Assembly (NCBI GenBank): GCA_941918925.1
Contig: OW799236.1
Span: forward strand, 84,160,213-84,224,212
Reading direction: 5' to 3'
DNA: 64,000 nt
Source: Phyto melanocephala
Taxonomy: Eukaryota; Arthropoda; Insecta; Diptera; Rhinophoridae
Part shown: positions 23,620 to 34,762 of the stretch, one piece after another
Position numbering within the stretch: the first letter of the stretch is position 1
Layout: every line of letters starts with the position of its first letter
Position numbers and translations under genes: made by a program
Notes under the pieces: model-generated
Database searches by the model: none
What the model saw: only the letters and a program-made list of their open reading frames with translations
Told to the model about the DNA's origin: nothing

Positions 23620-25550
23620 AAACCAAATACACAAGCCAATACAACGCTCTTATAAATATAAAATTTATCTTTTTTTATTGACAATTTCAAAAGATATTTA
23701 ATAAATATCCTTGGACACATTTCTCTAATAACAAAGAATAGAAAAAAAAGAACTATTTTAGATACAGCTTCAGCTAAACAGTCGATAATAACACAGCTTA
23801 ACGTTGCAGCCTTTACGCCAGTCTACAGAGTTATTTTCTATGGGGTGAAAATGCCAAACTATCCTCTTCATAATTTCTTTTTCATGCCGTCACTGCCATC
23901 GAGGCCCGGTGTTTAGCTCAAACTACCTACACCTTTCGCAATATATTACGTCAAATGATGTAAACGCAAAAAAATTAAATGAAAAGAATCAACAAAGTAA
24001 AATCGATCAATTTCAATTGCATTCAAAGGTAAAAACAAAATCATAGAAAAAACAAAAACAGAACATAATAGACAATAAACATACATACACGCTCATATAA
24101 AAATGATGTGTGATATTGATGACAAAAGGATCTTAACAATAAATTACAACAGCAATAAGGACATGGAATAACGAATTTTTACTACTTAGGTATTGATATT
24201 TTTTTAGCACAAAAGATTAACAAAAAAAACAAAAAAAAAATCAAATCACTGCCACGGGCCGACCGGTGTTGTACAATAAGAATGAAAACGAATCCCTGAA
24301 AAAGACTCACCAATACAGTAGAACACACAAACGCACACACAGAGTAACAGTACAAAAACACAAACATTAATGCTCATGGACAACAAAAGAATGAAACTTA
24401 CAACCATTAAATCATTAAAACAACATTGGAGTAAATGTTTTGAAAAGCCAGTAAAAGGAATTGCTTCCAAGAAAAGAATCCTTCGGACCGCAAAAGATGA
24501 CACTCATATAAATGTACAAGTACACACACATACACGCACATATTTTTAATTGTAAGAGAGTTATTAGGGAGAGAGATCATTACAGTTAGCCAAAAGACAA
24601 AGTTGGAGCACCTGGTCTATTTAGTTGGAAAACTATTGAAAGAAGTTTGATTTTGTTTTTACATGCGCTAAACAAATATGGTTTAAGCAAGTTGTAATGT
24701 AAAAAACATTTTATAATGACTACAGTTTTTCGGAAATTTCAAAGATAGTAATTTGTTAAATTTCTATTGAATGGAAACGATATGAACGATATTAATTTTG
24801 TAGAAATCTTTCCATAAAGTTTTATTTTATAGAATATTTTCGTAAACCGGTTTCCGAGAGAAGATTTAACAAAAACTCCGAATTATTAAATTACAGAATA
24901 TTTGGCAAATATTTTTAATTTATAGGAACATTAGCAAAAACTATTTAAGCTTGAGGTCTTTCTTTGTAATTAAAAAATATGTTTTTAAATTTTTATTAAT
25001 TTTTTTTCGATACCTTTCAACGCTGTTGTGTAGTTTCATCTGGAAATAAATTGTTGTTTTCATTTTTAGCTTATTGTTGTGTGAAAAAATAACTTGATTT
25101 TTAATTTAATTGTTTATAATTAAAGAAAAAGTATTGGATGTATAATATAAAAATGCGGGATTCACAACCGATGTCGTATTTTCTGATAGTTTTAGTTTCT
25201 GATTGGTTTTATCTTAAATATCATTTTAAAGGGTGCATTGGTCGTTCATACTTGAATAACATTATAGTGTAAAGAGTGAAGTATTTTTTACTTCAAAAGT
25301 ATCAAATTTTGAGCCGACAGAGCGTGTTAAGCGGGAAGTTTTGATTTACATATTTCATTTAAAGAAAGACTGCCACTGACGCACATCATTTGCTTACTTA
25401 AACTTGCGGTGAATATGTTCCATCTAGAATTGAAGTCATTACTGCATTAATATTATTGTCAAGCTCAACAAGAGCTGTCTTCGAAGGACTATATTCTGTC
25501 AGCTATAACAACGTTAGTACTTCCTAAAATTTCTGCTTTTTAAGGTAGTC
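23620..25550. other. unique-looking intergenic DNA, no gene seen
   Basis: Short CA-rich runs occur at about 24310-24345 and 24520-24545. Two overlapping minus-strand frames near 24182-24503 are Cys-rich but derive from the antisense of CA-rich DNA. No gene or repeat family was identified. Confidence 0.55.
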
Positions 25551-25730
25551 TATGTGGTTCTCTGAACCAGTGAAGAATCGGGAAGCTTACGCTGTCTGGT
25601 GCACATTTCCTGTTGGTAAACAGAATAACTGTTTCTCTTATATTCTATCTTTCCTTCTAATGTCTTTTAGCGTTAATAATCTATTTTTGTTCTTTCTCAT
25701 TTTCTTAATCTCTTCCAGGTACCACAACGA

Positions 25731-25797
25731 GATCAACATGATGGACCCAAGTGAAATGCACAACAGCTCCCTGTTCCTGGTACTATCTACCAAATAA
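25731..25797 (+). other. exon-like island behind a 3' splice site motif
   Basis: A pyrimidine tract ending CTTAATCTCTTCCAG is followed by about 66 bases whose codons (CAC AAC GAG ATC AAC ATG ATG GAC) end mostly in G or C, unlike the A+T-rich surroundings. The frame reads YHNEINMMDPSEMHNSS and stops with TAA at 25795-25797. A GTAAAC at about 25616 could be a matching 5' splice site. I do not recognise the protein. It may be a captured or orphan exon, or chance. Confidence 0.3.
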
Positions 25798-25804
25798 TTT
25801 TCTA

Positions 25805-26025
25805 TCAGTTTTATGAGCTCAAGAAGTAGGCGTGACAAAGCTTTTCTGCTAATGAATTCAACTTATATAGTACTGTATTGCTCCAAAACCTTATTCCATG
25901 CTTATTAAAGAAATACCGTTGCATGGGAGGTGGGCGTGTCACTATAATTTTTCATTGTTTAATTATATTCCCCAAAAAGTAATATTCAAGAACACTACAC
26001 TACTTTCGTACATTTTGATTTAAAT
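25805..26025 (+). repeat. type A hairpin repeat internal fragment
   Basis: TTTTATGAGCTC, AGTAGGCGTGACA, CTGCTAATGAATTCAACTT, GGGAGGTGGGCGTGTCAC and TTTCGTACATTTTGAT match the interior of the type A copies at 6174 and 34763 in order. Confidence 0.75.
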
Positions 26026-26136
26026 AGTAACCCAATCATAATGCATGATATAAAGTAGGAGTCAAGCCATAACGTCAAGCTTTTTGCCCAAGTTGCCAAA
26101 TTTTAAAGTCGAGAGGTATATAATGAGTAGCGAGTT

Positions 26137-27054
26137 AAGATTGTTGAAGCCTTTTACGAACATGGGCGTTCAAATCAAAATACATATCGTGTTTTGGTCG
26201 ACCAAATGTGTTCGCCATCGGGAGAATTGTGAGCCATTTAAAAGAAAACCGGGTCCTAAGGAAATGCAAAAACACTTGTGCATGCTCGAATAGTTCGTTC
26301 TGTGGGAAACATCTTTGTTTTTCGCAACAGTATGGTAGAAGTGCCGTTAAACTCAACTTGTTGTCATGCTCAAGAATTGAACATCTCATCACAGCATCAC
26401 GACAAATATCATTGATGCGGATTTTAAATAAAAATTTGAATTTACACTCTCAAGCGTAGTCAATATGCCGAAGTGAATGGAAAGAATAGAAAGAAAATAA
26501 TTTTTAGTGATAAGGCACACTTTCAACTCATTGGATTCGTTAACAAGCAGAATTCCCGCATTTGGGAAAATTAAAATCCAAAAATGATTATTGAAAAGCC
26601 GATGCATCTACAAAGACTCACTGTTTTGTGCGGTAAATGGGCTGTCCGTATCATCGAGCTGTACTTTTTCAAAAATAAGGTCATCCGAAAACCGCAAGTG
26701 ACTGGTGCTCGCCTCTTGTGGTCATAAATTAAAGATACTGCTACAACTTTCCACACAGCAAACAAAAAAATGGCTCTTTTGCGCGATAAATTCAACAGCA
26801 TGACAATGTTAATTGGCCGCCACGATCATGTGATTTGACACAGTTGGACTTCTTTTTCTTGGGAATATTCAAAAGAAAAAGTGTACATTAATAAACCAAG
26901 CGCAATCCAAGAGCTAAAAAGTTACATAATTCGGCCCATTACTAGCATTGAACTTCAACTATGTCTCAGTATTATTAAAAATTTATACCATCGAATAGAA
27001 GTATGTCACCGAAGCCGTGGCGAGTATTTAGCTGCTATTTTGCTACACACATAA
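26137..27054 (+). pseudogene. mariner-like transposase pseudogene, near full length
   Basis: It begins KIVEAFYEHG, followed by NQNTYRVL, KKIIFSDKAHF (first Asp lost, codon now Lys context), FVNKQNSRIW, IIEKPMHLQRLTV, YFFKNK, ATTFHTANK, YINKPS-like text, and ends EVCHRSRGEYLAAILLH. Several stops and frameshifts break it, and the WPPRSCDLT block reads as GRHDHVI-stop. The order and spacing of blocks are those of a roughly 340-residue mariner transposase. It differs enough from the other copies to be an independent old insertion. Confidence 0.88.
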
Positions 27055-27229
27055 TTGTCATAGATCTTTGTATCACAATAGAAAAACAAAATAATTCTCG
27101 GAAAACTTTTTATTTCATTTATATTTAACATCGTGCGTTTGCGATGGACCACCCTTAAAGCTCACTTCGTAAATCCTTGAAGAATCTTATTTTTTCACTC
27201 AAAAAATATTCTTGTAATATTCTATCACT

Positions 27230-27345
27230 TTACATCATTGTGAATAGGCCCAATCCTATTTTAATCGATATCCTTCTCGACCGAATATGACCTGCCATTG
27301 CATTTCAAGCTATAACTCCTAATAAGCCCATTTTCAATACCAATC
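27230..27345 (+). repeat. possible type A hairpin repeat fragment
   Basis: TGACCTGCCATTGCATT, GCTATAACTCCTAATA and GCCCATTTTCAATACC match 6690-6800 of the type A copy with moderate divergence. Confidence 0.5.
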
Positions 27346-27364
27346 AAATTATCAAATTGATGTC

Positions 27365-27528
27365 CTTTTTTCAACCTCTTCAGTATGGTTAGTTTATGTT
27401 GAAAAGGAGGGGCACTAAAAGCCCAAACCCATGACAGGTATACACTTATGCCCAGCTGGCATGTTATGCGCTCCATGTGGGAACCGGAATTCCCAATTTA
27501 CAACCATAATCATAATTTTTCATATATA
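27365..27528 (-). repeat. 3' UTR of the LINE at 27529-28420
   Basis: On the minus strand this follows the end of the retrotransposon reading frame. It includes CATGGGTTTGGGCTTTTAGT and CCCCTCCTTTTCAAC. A diverged copy of this tail lies on the plus strand at about 53480-53600. Confidence 0.6.
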
Positions 27529-28420
27529 TCAGACTAGTCCAAACTCAGTCCCCTCAATGTAGTTCCTTATGGATATCCAGTGTGAGTTTCCCAGGTACTC
27601 CAAATTCGGCATAGTATCCACTGTAAAATTCTCGCGTCTAATATGCCCAAACTTAGGACAATGACAGAGATAGTGCATCGAAGTCTCATCCTCTTCCTCG
27701 CATACTCTGCATGTCGTCTCTTCAGACAGTTTCATGCGAGCTAGATGAGTTCTCAACTCCGTATGACCTGTAATTACACTGGTTAATCTCCTAACTGTTG
27801 GTCTATTTAGTCTCAGAATTTCCTTTGATTTCTCAAGATTTGGGTCACCCCATAGTATTCTTGTCACTTTACCGACGTCAGTGCCTTGTCATTTTCTGGC
27901 ATGTTCCTCCGTCGCCCATCATTTAAGCTCATCCTTGAATCGTTTAAAGTTATATTACTCTGAAGAGATCCCATTTTGGATAATTTGTCGGCTTTCTCGT
28001 TTCCGATAAACCCGTGATGGCTTGGTATCCACATTATCTCCAGATGTCCGCAATTTGCATATGAGTTTATCTCGCTCTTGCATTGCAGAACGTTCCGGGA
28101 TGCAACTTTCTCCTTTCTCAATGTCTTAATCACTGATTGGCTATCTGTTAAGATACCCCTTATAAAACTAAAGTTCTTGATTAATAGAATGCAGTAAACT
28201 ATGTCACTATGTAAAATCTGAGATAGTGGCAAATATTTATAATAATGTAACCAAAAGTTTTTTACTACCAGCTGTGTTATACCTTTTATAATCTTTGCTT
28301 TACTAGGCTTCGAAAGAAGTGACTTCAAAAACGCTAATTTTTGACTAAAATCTTTATAAAGTTCTTCACCATACCAAGTTTTATATGAAGAATTTGTTCC
28401 GTAGCGCGATCAGGACTGCC
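27529..28420 (-). pseudogene. non-LTR retrotransposon C-terminus with RNase H domain and zinc knuckle
   Basis: The minus-strand frame 28328-27864 has RNase H motifs: GILTDSQSVIKTL with a catalytic Asp, and WIPSHHGFIGNEKADKLSK with the last Asp. A one-base shift at about 27864-27867 leads into the frame 27867-27529. That frame carries VTRILWGDPNLEKSK, TGHTELRTHLARMKL and a CCHC-type knuckle (Cys-x2-Cys, then HYLCHC). RNase H followed by such a knuckle is the C-terminus of I/Loa-group LINEs. The reverse transcriptase part is missing or unrecognisable upstream. The copy is relatively well preserved compared with other LINE pieces here. Confidence 0.88.
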
Positions 28421-30251
28421 TACTCTTTTTGTCATACTGGTTGACACGACATCTACATCTGCTATCCAATTTGCATAAAAAACATGAATATTTTACATAT
28501 CCATACTGCATTCCAGAGCAACTACTTTTAAACAAGTACGCAACAAGCACGCCACCTACTATATACTCAGTTCATTCATTAACCCTAAAATGTCGTTGCA
28601 ATAAACAAGTGTGTACGTTTTTTTTTACTATAGAGAATATATGAAATGTATGGTGGGGCGTTCTAAAACTAGTTAATTTCACTCCATGTTTGAGCAGATG
28701 TAGGTTTTTCAAGTCGGCTTCTAATATTTCCGCATTATTTTTAATAGTCCCAATTCTCTCCCCAAAGCATTTTAGGGATCCTGTTACATTATTTTTGGGC
28801 TAGATGATGCTTGGAATCGTTCCAATTTACAGACGATTGTTTCGGTTTCAGCTCTTGTACCAGGTTCTCATAGGAGACTTGGACTTTCTTGTTAAAGTTA
28901 TTGTCGAGCTAAGAATATCGATCATAATTTGTCAATTATATTTGACAGATATGTTTTGGCACTCATGGATCATTAGGATTTTTGATATAACAATAAATAT
29001 GAAATCCAGATTACGCAACTCTGAAGACATTGTTGGAATTTTAACATACACAATGGTGACAGGTTTATAAGATTTAATTGGACCGAGTTTATCACTTCTA
29101 CTTCAATTAAATTTTATTAAAAAAAATTTCAATTGATTTTATAAAAAGAAACCTTTGATGTGTGGAACCCTGTAGACAGATTTTCGTAATTTTTCGATTG
29201 ATGAAATAAAATATTGCATACAATATAGCCCTAAAATCAAGTAGAGCATATTCACGTAAGGCACCATAACATTTCCTTAGCATTGCAATTGCGGCTTGTG
29301 ACTTGATGTCAGCAGCATATAAATATAAATGATACCTGTATATGGCTTACGTAAGGATACATATTTTATATAAACGAACACAATAAGTAGCGTTTGCTAT
29401 TGTTTAATTATCCCTATCAAATGAATTGATAAGCCCAAACTAAAATTTCTTTTCAAAATGGTAACACCACCAAACATCTGCTTTATTGTACAAAAAAAAA
29501 TAAGATTTCTTTAAAAGAAATGAAATCACCAAAGCAACTTTTTTTGTCACCTCCATTGTGTCACGATCGTTACGGCAACAAAAGCAATTCATTTTTGGCT
29601 TTTCTTTCAAAAAGATACGAAACAAAATACATAAATATCCTGTTTAGAGCCTATTCATGCTGCATTATCCTGTCAATACCTTGGCATTATTTAAGTCATC
29701 ATCATTTTTTAAGCAATTGTCTTTTAGTTTTTTTTTATTAATCATTTAACACTTGTGCTTATCATTTATTTTTTTTAAGGATCGCTAAGATAATTTTTTT
29801 TATAAAACATATATAAAAGGAAGTTATATTTAGGGTAAATGTGATTATAATTATTAAACAGAGTTAAGCTGATTTTGTATGGTTTATTAAATGAAATAAT
29901 TTTTAAATGGTTATTTAGTAAATAATATTTATATTAAGCGTATGTCCTTGAAATAAGGAAGCAGTTGCAGTGTGGTCTAAAGAATGTTTAAACTGAGTAT
30001 AGAAAACTAAATTAAAGTTAATGTTAGGGCAGCGTTTAGGATATTAATTCTGTTTTATTATTATTGCCATGAATGCGCTAAATTGTCATAATAAAAAACA
30101 TGATAAAACTATGAAATATTATAAGAAATTTTTGGTTTTTCCTTTTCTGCTAAACGCAACATACCTTTTTTTAATAAAACGCAAAATTTTCAATACAAGG
30201 ACGTTCAATTTAAAACAGCTCGCCATTTTAACAGTAGTCATTATTCAACCC
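28421..30251. other. A+T-rich intergenic DNA, no gene seen
   Basis: The frame at 28804-29070 is open for 88 codons but hydrophobic and without family resemblance. No repeat was identified. Confidence 0.55.
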
Positions 30252-31500
30252 TTTTATACCCGCCACCAAAAAAATGGTGAGGATAAATTTATTTTGTCAT
30301 TCCGTTTATAACACATCGAAATATCGATTTTAGGCCCCATAAAGTATATATTTTCTGAGTCATGGTTTCCTTTTATGACGATCTAGCTATGTCTGTCCCT
30401 CTGTTAAAAGCACGATAGAACTCGAATCGAAAAAGCTAGGGGGCTCAAATTTTGCCAGAATCTTTCTTATAGACAAGGTTTGTTTGGCATTGAAAATGGG
30501 ATAAATCAGAATATCAGGAAGGGAGTCACAGCTCGTAATGCAAGAGTAGGTCAGAAAAACCATGTCCTTCCAACATCGAATGAAATGCATTTGTGTCCAA
30601 ACGCATTAAAAATACAAATGTATATATAAATGTATATTTCCTGAGTAAAAAACATATTTTTTCCTGAAAATTTCTTATATCTATGAGTTAGAAAAGGAGT
30701 TATAGATCAAAATGTACGAATATTTATGCCACACAGTGTATTTTTCGGTGTATACCAAATTTAAAACTAATTAAGCTGACAAAAATAAATGTTTGATTCT
30801 GAAATTTTTCAAACATTGTTTTTGGTTCAAGGCTTTATACTAATGGAAAATCAATGTGACACGACCACCTCCCATATAACATTTTATTTAAAATTTATAT
30901 AATTTCTCTGTTTATAAAGATTTTTAAACAATAAAGGATGCTATATTAAAATATCTGAGTTGTTTTTATTAGCAGAAACTTCTTCGAAATGCCTTCCATA
31001 ACGCCCACCTTTTACGTTATTCACTGTTAATTAAATTTAAGAGCTCATAAAACCAATAAAATTAGAAGTGTGATGATAAAATTTCGCACATTAAGCTTTC
31101 TAGTCAATGTCATTGTTATGCCAGAATATTAAGGTGACACGCCCACTTTAACATCAACCTCCTATTTAACACTTTATCCTTAATTCATATAATTTATCTA
31201 TGAACAAAATATATGAAGAAGAATAAAGAACTATATTGAAATATCTCAGTTTTATTAGCAGAAACTTTATTGACACCCCTACTTTAACGCCTATTTTCAT
31301 TGAAGGACTAAATTAAGGAAAATATTTTACTAGCATATCGAATTTATACAAAGAAAGTGATACATATTTTAGTATAATGAGATTATTCCATAGCAATTAC
31401 TGTTATATAACAATATAATAAATTTTGTGGCATAAGAGCACCCAAAATTGATGGTGGATATCAAAAATTCGGCACAGCCGAATATAGTGCTCTTACTTGT
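30252..31500 (-). mobile_element. full-length type A hairpin repeat
   Basis: It runs from TTTTATACCCGCCACC at 30252 to the hairpin ATTCGGCACAGCCGAAT and CTCTTACTTGT at 31500. The interior has GGTCAGAAAAACCATGTCC, CATTTTATTTAAA and at least two diverged copies of a unit with GTGACACGCCCACTTTAAC. It is about 1.25 kb long. No transposase frame was found. Confidence 0.85.
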
Positions 31501-31516
31501 CTTGATAATAATTCAC

Positions 31517-31640
31517 AATATGCCATTAACAAAATAAAGCGATATACACTTCAACAACGCCTTGAGATAATTAAAATTTGTTATAAAAGTAGTGAAAATT
31601 ACGCGGTTACAGTTCGCAAAACTATTGAAATTTGAAGGAC
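31517..31640 (+). pseudogene. mariner-like transposase N-terminal fragment
   Basis: ATG CCA TTA ACA AAA is followed after a frameshift by RYTLQQRLEIIKICYKSS and NYAVTVRKTIE, then a stop. This matches the first helix-turn-helix of mariner transposases (QR..IVK.Y......ATVR). No catalytic region follows. It lies directly beside the hairpin end of the type A repeat. Confidence 0.6.
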
Positions 31641-31739
31641 CTTCTTGGCCAGTTAAAAATCGAACTCGTAAAATTCACTCTAATAAAAAAAAATATTGTT
31701 GTTGTAGCCTTAGGTATTGAGAGAAACCAAGGGTTGCCT

Positions 31740-31930
31740 ATTTTTCAACTACATTATACCATACTTTGAAAAGTATTTAATTCTTAAGGCATATAGTATT
31801 CAGTTATCACTAGAACCCAACAGACAGGCATAGCTAAATCGACTTCCTGGTCAAAAGCTTTCAGAAAATATATACTTTTAAGGGATGGAAAATTAATATT
31901 GGCACCACAGGAGAAGGGCATAATTAAACC
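31740..31930 (+). repeat. type B hairpin repeat tail fragment
   Basis: ACAGACAGGCATAGC, AATCGACTTCCTGG, AAAGCTTTCAGAAAATATA and CACCACAGGAGAAGGGCATAA match the end of the copy at 12352-12867. Confidence 0.65.
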
Positions 31931-32493
31931 ACTTTCTGAAAAATTCATTATATTATAAAATTTGTCCCACCTTTTAACATTCAGCGCAAAATTGTATCAT
32001 AAGCTCCAAATTCTCTACATTTATAGACTATTAATTTATACATTTTTGGACAGTTGAGCTTACTAAAATACAAGTCCTCTTTTCAGTAGATACAATATTT
32101 TACGTACCCAAGTATCAAATTTTTTGATTAACACTAAATCCAGTTTACTCGAGAAAACAAATTTCTTTAAAAGTTTCTTAGTTAAAAAAATAAGGACTCC
32201 TTTGTTACGTTATAAAACTCAAAGTTCTTGTATTTTTAAAATGCATTCGATAAATAACTATCGAAAAATTCGCATGATAAAAATACCATTTGTGTAATAG
32301 TGATGAAACAGAAAACGACTTAAACTTGTAGCAACATGACAATAAACAATAAACAGTACTGGAGTGTCATGGGTTTTCTGTTTGATTTTCTTTCGCTTAT
32401 ATATTTCTGATTTTGTTTTGCTCATATTTTTCGTGACGCCAAAACTGCAAAAAATAAGTATTTTTTTGCAAAATGCATAAAATTTTATAAAAA
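31931..32493. other. A+T-rich spacer, no gene seen
   Basis: No open frame or repeat was recognised. Confidence 0.6.
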
Positions 32494-33068
32494 ACTAGCT
32501 AATACCCGGTGTGCTTCGCCACCCCCATTGTAATGAAATAAAAATTTTATAGTTCAAAAATATATTTATTTTGCAAGTGCCACGCCTACTATTACTAAAC
32601 CAATTCTTATTCAAATAATCATATAGACGTCAAAGTGTCTCTTGCAAAATTTGGGTACTCTAACTATTATCGCTTCCCAGGTATATGAATTTTTGTATTT
32701 AATTCATATGACAGGTGCCACGCCCACTATTACTAAAGCATATATTTGTTATCAAAATAGTCATATAGATGTCAAAGCTTCTCGTGCAAAATTTGGGTAC
32801 TCTAACTATTATCGCTTCCCAGATATACGAATTTTAGTAATCAATTGCTATAAGAGCTACCACGCCCACTATTTCTAATGTACCCATTTTTTTCAGCAAT
32901 ATTTATTTGGGTGTCAAAGTTGCTGTTGTTAAATTTTAGTACTCTAATCGTACTCGTTTAGTATCGATCGTTTAGTACTCTAATCGATTTAATGCATGTG
33001 GCCACGCCTACTATTGAAAGTACAAACATACAAACACACATTGATTTTTATATATATATGTAGATATG
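32494..33068 (+). mobile_element. repeat element with a roughly 140-bp internal tandem array
   Basis: The head ACTAGCTAATACCCGGTGTG and the tail ACACACATTGATTTTTATAT with TAGATATG resemble those of 9252-10105. About four units near 32578, 32716, 32862 and 33000 each carry CCACGCCCACTATTACTAA. The first three also share AAATTTGGGTACTCTAACTA or close variants. The internal unit differs from that of the 9.2-kb element although both contain a CCACGCC/GGGCGTGG core. Confidence 0.7.
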
Positions 33069-34762
33069 GCAATATTTTCGTCAAAGTGATTGTCTTAAAA
33101 TGAAAGCTTAAAAAAAACGCTGTCGAAATAGATTTTACCTCGCTTATATTTTATATTTTCTTTAAAAGCTCTTCCTGCCCCAGTTTTGCTTCAACATTAA
33201 GACGTGGAAAGAAAAGACTTCAAAACCTTTCGACCATCACCAGCTGACAGACAACAACATCCTTCAAAGTCAAGGCAATGTTTAAATAAACAAAATATCC
33301 AATTAAACCAACATTCAAACACCTTTTTACACAACCCCTGCTCAACATCCACATTCTATTGAATATAAAAGATTCTTTAGAGGAAATGTCACCTTTTCTC
33401 TGCCATTGAAGTTTTAGAGAAAAAAAATCGCAAAAAACAAATTACACCGGATAATAAATCCAGTACAATAATACACACACATACACAACTTTGCCGAATC
33501 CCCTTTTTAAAAACAAATACAAATAAGTGTGTATGCATGTAGGTTTCCTGCAAATATCATCTGCCCTTTGGCAACAGCAGCTAGACAGACGTTTAGTTAT
33601 TGTCAAGATTTGTTAAAGAACCACCAGCTTGCTGTAAACTGATGGCGCACTTACCTTACAATCTCTTGGCGCACTTTACCATCACATTTCGTATTCCAAC
33701 CGAGAGACCGCACTGCCATTAACACAACATAGAAAATGAATAAAATATAGGAATAAAACTTGAACATATTTTTACAGATTTAAAGAAAAGAGTTTTATAA
33801 TCCTCATATGTATTGAGTACATACACGCACTTGGCAAAAGGATAAACAAGTAATGTGAATACGAAAGGAATCTAAAAAGTTATCTTACTATTTTTAATTC
33901 TCTACCAATACATGTAGTGAATGGATACATATAAACTTTTTATTACGTATAAAGAAAAACTTGACTGAGGTAATCATAAAACAAAAGCACTACCATGATT
34001 AGAATGTATGATTGCATTTAAGACATATAATGGTTGTAAGTAATCATTATAGCTATAATTTAAATATCAAACAATTATACTATTATTATAGCACATAATC
34101 AATAAATGCCACATAAATCACAATACAACACATACAATAATAAAATTTCATATAATCATTATAGCACACTATCACAATATGATCATTAAATTTCACTTTA
34201 CCATAATATAACTTCATCCAGTCATAAAATGACCGCAAGTCTTTAATATCTGCTCAAACATATTATGGTTTTTTACAGTTAAAAAGTCATATTGACTTTA
34301 CTTACCGCGTTATTAGTAACTTTTTATACTAATGTTTCCCCCACTTTATTTTCATTTATTTATTGATTTATAAAATACTTTTAAAAATTTTAGGTTATTT
34401 TTCATTTACGTTTCAAATAATAGAAAATAATTCAAGATTAAAAAAATATTAATAAAAACTATCATGATATGATTGCCTCCGAACTATATTATTTTTGTTC
34501 GTAACATTTTATAGTTATTTGTAATTTTTTTATACTAATAAATGTAACGTTAATTTGGCAAAGGAATAATACTATGGTTGTCTTAATAATGGGACAGCCA
34601 TAGTAAAGTTTTCATTTAGAAACTTGGTTGGCGGCACGAAATGGATTTTAAACAACTAAATCTTATATATACACTTGAACGTCACAACAGACATAATTTC
34701 CTTTTTATTTATTTATATAGTCCTTAGTTAAATAAAATTTCCGACAAATCATTGTATAAAAT
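33069..34762. other. unique-looking intergenic DNA; short hairpin at 34571-34604
   Basis: No gene was seen. The stretch 33160-33740 is less A+T-rich than its surroundings and could be conserved regulatory DNA. ACTATGGTTGTC at 34571-34582 pairs with GACAGCCATAGT at 34593-34604 (one mismatch) as a 12-bp hairpin. The stretch 34000-34230 repeats ATAATCATTATAGC-like words. Confidence 0.5.

Noticed and set aside
24182..24503. Cys-rich minus-strand frames considered as secreted small proteins
   Set aside because: The Cys/Val runs come from the antisense of CA-rich DNA, and no signal peptide with a cleavage site is clear.
25231..25265. AAGGGTGCATTGGTCGTTCA considered as the left end of the mariner at 26137
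   Set aside because: It matches the possible right end near 27150 (minus strand GGTGGTCCATCGCAAACG) only over the first few bases.
27864..28328. RNase H frame considered as a host ribonuclease H gene
   Set aside because: It continues directly into a LINE-type C-terminal knuckle and a LINE 3' tail, so it is part of a retrotransposon.
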